Of a stretch of 38,682 nucleotides of DNA, positions 35,248-38,682 are shown one piece after another (the stretch's first letter is position 1; every line of letters starts with the position of its first letter). Below the pieces are notes generated by a model. The model made no database searches, was not told where the DNA came from, and was given only the letters and a program-made list of their open reading frames with translations. The translations under genes were made by a program, and so were the position numbers. The stretch lies in NCBI GenBank assembly GCA_000320545.1, contig ADNK01002251.1, positions 1-38,682 on the forward strand. Reading direction: 5' to 3'. This stretch comes from Bigelowiella natans CCMP2755. Its lineage: Eukaryota > Cercozoa > Chlorarachniophyceae.

Positions 35248-35326
35248 CTGGAACAACGTTGGGTTTTGAGATTCTCACCCCCCCTGACAGCTTCCTTCTT
35301 TTGAGTGTGACCTTCCTACTCTTCTC
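35248..35326. promoter_or_regulatory. Very short divergent spacer
   Basis: Only about 79 bp lie between the first recognised exon of the UBA-domain gene (minus) and the ATG of the aldo-keto reductase (plus). Because the minus-strand gene seems to lack its first exon, its 5' end may overlap the reductase gene or lie inside this spacer. No named element is visible. Confidence 0.3.
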
Positions 35327-37977
35327 ATGGACCGCGTTCTTTCCAGAATTTCTCGCTTCGGCAAAATTTTCTCCAAACCCATGCGCACCTGGGCAGCAGG
35401 AAGGCTCCCCAGGGTGTCACGAGGTATGGGAGCCACCTCGGCTGGTTTGAGCGTCGCAGCAGCGGTTGCCGCATTTGGGGTTCAGTCGGCGGGCAAAAAC
35501 CTCGCAGTGGCGGAAGAAAAAACCAACAAGATGGCCTACCGCATGCTTGGTAAGATTTAAAATGTAGATCGGTGTGCTCAACATATGTGGCTTGATAAAA
35601 CGCTAGATCCCGAAATACTTGTTTATAGTAAGACCACTCAAGAATGATGCAGCAACTTAATCCGTTCGTAGTACGTTGTAAGCTTTGGTCATTAAAAATG
35701 CAGGAAATAGCGGCTTGCAGGTTTCGGTCCTTGCCTATGGTTTTTGGGCAACATTTGGGGACAAGAATGACCTCAAAGGTTGCAGACTTTAGACCGCATG
35801 TGTCAGAAAAGAAAATATCTAAACGTGCAATGAATGAATATAGGCGACTCTGGCGTGGACATGGCAAAGAAGTGCTTGAGAGCTGCACGTAAAGGCGGCG
35901 TAAATCTTTTCGATAACGCGGAAGGGTACGTCCCATCCTCCCCCTTAGCCTGCTACGATCACCATGACTGACATTTCGTGTTGCCTCCTCCTTGTATGTT
36001 ATATTATCACAAGTTACGGCTCTGGTCGCGCTGAACGCATTATGGGAGAGGTCAGCGATCACAACATGTCCTTCTATATCAATATTTAAGGCTAAGAGGA
36101 AGCGAATAACATTGCAGCCGTGCTTCTATTTTGTTGTTGTTGTTGTTGTTGTTTCAGGCCATTCGACAACTCCGCGAAGAAGTCGTTCTCCACTACACCG
36201 ATGACCTTTTTCGCGACTGCCTAGCAACAATTATATATCAGCATTATTTATTACTAATTGACATTATATTATTTTAATAATATGTGCGCGCGCGTGTGTG
36301 GTGTAAATGGGAAAGATTAGATGTGTTTTCTCAGGATCCTGCTCTTTGGCGTCGGAGCGATATCCTGATAACAACGAAGATTTTCTGGGGAGGTTGTTCG
36401 TCAACCGCTGCGGGCTCGCAGAGATGAGCTTGAATAATCGCTTATTTTTTTTCTTCTAGATGTCATTTTCTTCAATTTTAAAAACTGAAGTGGGTGGGGA
36501 ACGGTGAAATACCTTGGTTTTATTGTGCTGCTAGTGGGCGGATATGGGTTGTTTGCACGTAATATATTCTTTGTACTTCTTTCGCCTCCTCAGGAAGGGG
36601 CGTTAATGAGCTTGGATTGTCTCGAAAAGTACACAGACTCAACTCTGCACTTACGGATGAAACTACTAAACACTGCGTTTAACTGAGAACACGATTCCAA
36701 ATTGTAGAATATACGTATTTTTGTTGATGTCCGGCAAAACTTAAGTCTGGCATCACCTCCTCCGCTCCGCTCTCCCCCCCCTCACAACAATAATCTGTTG
36801 ACTTGTAACTGTGGCCAGCATATCGTGGAGGGATTGGACGCCGCGTGCAAGCGGCTGCAGACGGAATACGTGGACTTGGTGTTCTGCCATCGCCCCGACC
36901 CCCTCACTCCAACAGAGACCGTGGTGAGAGCGATGACAGACGCTGTCAGGTAGTAGTTGTATGTATTTGTGAAGAGGAAGAAGAAGAAGATATGATGAGG
37001 GAGGCCAGGTAGAGTTATAGAGGAAGGGGGTGGGGATAGGTAGACTAGGTGCTGAAGAACAACAAACTGGCAGCGAGGATTAGAAGCTTCAACGATTTGT
37101 AGTAGGCTGCTTGAGGAAATTCGAAAATTGATATTATACGACAACCCAAAGTAGCACTAGTAATCTGTACTACAATCTTTGGAGGAAAGTTGTAGTATGT
37201 TGATTCCCTGCCCCACCCCTCCTCCCTAGTGCATAAAGTAGTACTTTTCCTCATGTTTTGAGTCCTTTATCGTCTCCATTTTCACATTCATTGCCAATGG
37301 TACATCAGATACCGCATCTTCAATCACCCCCCCGCCCTCCTCCTCCTCCTCTTCTTCCTCCCTCTGCGGCGGTATGTTATTCATATGCAGGTCTGGAAAG
37401 GCTACTGCATGGGGGACAAGCGAGTGGTCAGCGCAGCAGGTATGTTCAACGTATTACTTGATCATCAAAACTGTGTGATAACAAAAGTAGCAGTAGTAGT
37501 AGTAGTAGTAGTTGTTGTTGTTGTTGTAGTAGTCGTAGTAGTAGTTGTTGTAAAGCACATCGAGCGGCCTTTTTCCTCTCTGCGACACGATCACTGCGAA
37601 TGGTGTACTAGCCGATAAATCGTCGGTGCTTTTGCTTTGAATCGTTGGGAGGATTTTAGTTATGCGTGCGTTTATGAAGAGATTTAAAAGAACATGTGAT
37701 CATATACATGTGTAAAGATTACTGAGGCCGTTTGGATTGCTCGTCAATACGGTATATATCAGCATCTTCATCATCATCATCATCAACAACAACAACAGCG
37801 ATCGTAGCAGTTGCAGCAGCAAGTGCTCGAATGATACCCTTATTCAAAGCCAATCCCATCTTCCTCTCAATCACATAAATTCTATCTGAGCACGTACTCC
37901 GCCACCCCCACATTATGAATAAACTCTCGCAGGACTCGAGCCGCCGATGTTTGAGCAACCTCAATACCACATGTACG
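35327..37977 (+). CDS. Kv-beta-like aldo-keto reductase (AKR6-type), 3' end not found
   Basis: NADPH-dependent oxidoreductase of the voltage-gated K+ channel beta-subunit type. Eleven exons chain in phase: 35327-35549, 35704-35778, 35844-35925, 36014-36050, 36158-36181, 36335-36392, 36594-36628, 36819-36949, 37391-37439, 37718-37751, 37933-37977. Catalytic-tetrad regions are present: [17 protein letters not shown] (Asp, Tyr), [12 protein letters not shown] (Lys) and LVFCHRPDP (His). Other matches are [40 protein letters not shown] and FEQPQYHMY. The first exon adds about 70 residues, Arg-rich then Ala-rich ([20 protein letters not shown]), which looks like an organelle-targeting peptide and is absent from animal beta subunits. 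Exons are as short as 24-37 nt. The expected rest of the barrel (the GTTIWSPL region onward) is not seen before the contig ends, so the gene is cut off or its next exon is beyond the edge. Confidence 0.92.
36129..36154 (+). repeat. (TTG)n upstream of a 24-nt exon
   Basis: TTG units run up to TTTCAG, the acceptor of the 24-nt exon 36158-36181 of the aldo-keto reductase gene. Confidence 0.85.
37485..37555. repeat. (GTA)n/(GTT)n microsatellite
   Basis: Alternating blocks of GTA and GTT units in an intron of the aldo-keto reductase gene, starting about 45 bp after the donor at 37440. Confidence 0.92.
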
Positions 37978-38682
37978 GTGTAGTTGTTAGAGCGAGGAGA
38001 AGGAGGAGGAGGAGGAAGAGGCGTTGAGATTTGGGAGCGCCAATACACGTATACTCATGTTTATGCTAAGGGGCATTCGGTCGTTTGCAAATCATCACAC
38101 CATCATAAAGTAGAGAATATCAAGGGAGTGTTAGATGACCCCGTTGAAACCACAGCTTCTCATCATCATGATCATGAAGATGCGGATGGTGACAAGCGGC
38201 TGTTATCAGCGCATAGCCTCCTCTCCGCATATTGACGTTGATGTGTCATCAGGTTTTGGAGGGAGCGTTTGGAGACGGGTATGTATGGATGTAGAACGAC
38301 AGAAAAGGGAGGGGGAGAGGGTGGGAAGAGGCCAGCTTATTCCGCAAGATGGAGAAGCCGCAGTGGAGGATGGCCTACGAAGTCGACGTGTCTAAATAAT
38401 GACGAGTGGATTTTGCGATTCTGAGGGAAATCGTCCAATCTTATCCAGTCTCTTTGATTATGAGGATGCAAAGAAAAGGAGGAGGAGGAGGAGGAGGAGG
38501 AGGAGGAGGAGGAGGAGGGGAGGTGTAATCGAGGGGATAGTTTCTCGTTCGGACCCTCCTTCTACTCGACTATTTAGATATATTAGCGGGAGTGAAGCAT
38601 ACCGCCAAGTAAAGTAAGGAAATACCTCGCTCACCAATTCTCTGCTCTCTCTATTTCTGGATCCTCTGTGCCCCCCCCCCCC
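37978..38682. other. Right end of the contig, no exon identified
   Basis: It should hold an intron and possibly further exons of the aldo-keto reductase, but no segment matches the expected sequence. It contains (GGA)n at about 38000-38020 and about 38477-38520. The contig ends in 12 C, mirroring the G run at the start. Confidence 0.5.

Noticed and set aside
35325-36062. Minus-strand frame of about 245 codons
   Set aside because: It lies opposite four well-supported aldo-keto reductase exons and has no motif of its own.
38240-38397. Plus-strand frame with ERQKREGERVGRGQLI as the next aldo-keto reductase exon
   Set aside because: The phase would fit, but the residues do not match the expected barrel sequence and the acceptor is weak.

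Overview
The window is nuclear DNA of a eukaryote, most likely a unicellular alga or other protist. Most genes are split by GT-AG introns, microsatellites are very dense, and a Ty3/Gypsy-type LTR retrotransposon is present. The mix of a lysosomal-type sulfatase, a NACHT-WD40 STAND protein, an organelle-type helical-repeat RNA-binding protein and a Kv-beta-like aldo-keto reductase would suit a stramenopile alga, but nothing here proves the lineage. I rebuilt exon chains by hand from splice-site consensus and reading phase. All protein identities are from motif recognition, not from a database search.

Layout. 1-1.3 kb: unidentified candidate exons on the minus strand. 1.7-6.3 kb (minus): an 11-exon gene that joins FASTK/OPR-like helical repeats to an RluA-family pseudouridine synthase. 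6.6-13.0 kb (plus): a full-length ATP-dependent DNA ligase I gene of about 19-20 exons, head-to-head with the previous gene. 13.4-18.2 kb (minus): a NACHT-WD40 STAND gene with near-identical 126-bp WD40 repeats, an in-frame stop and a frameshift. 19.7-21.8 kb (minus): a three-exon secreted arylsulfatase. 21.96-23.3 kb (plus): an orphan lysine-rich 457-aa ORF. 24.1-29.85 kb (plus): a complete LTR retrotransposon with LTRs that look identical and one 1657-codon gag-pol ORF. 30.1-31.4 kb (plus): a secreted nucleoside hydrolase with a Cys-rich tail. 32.3-35.2 kb (minus): a UBA-domain protein with a large C-terminal domain of uncertain, possibly 2OG-oxygenase-like, fold. 35.3-38.0 kb (plus): a Kv-beta-like aldo-keto reductase made of many tiny exons, whose 3' end was not found.

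Two sequence regimes are visible. The flanks (about 1-11 kb and 34.4-38.7 kb) are packed with di- and trinucleotide repeats and short exons. The centre (about 13-34 kb) has few microsatellites, long exons, the mobile element, the STAND gene and the orphan ORF. Three gene pairs are head-to-head with short spacers.

The most interesting item is the fusion of FASTK/OPR-like repeats with a pseudouridine synthase. In human mitochondria FASTKD2 works with the separate synthases RPUSD3, RPUSD4 and TRUB2, so the fusion would join in one chain what is there a multi-protein module. Next are the nested perfect hairpins and three CACGTG boxes in the LTR, the high-identity WD40 array, and the UBA-containing protein.
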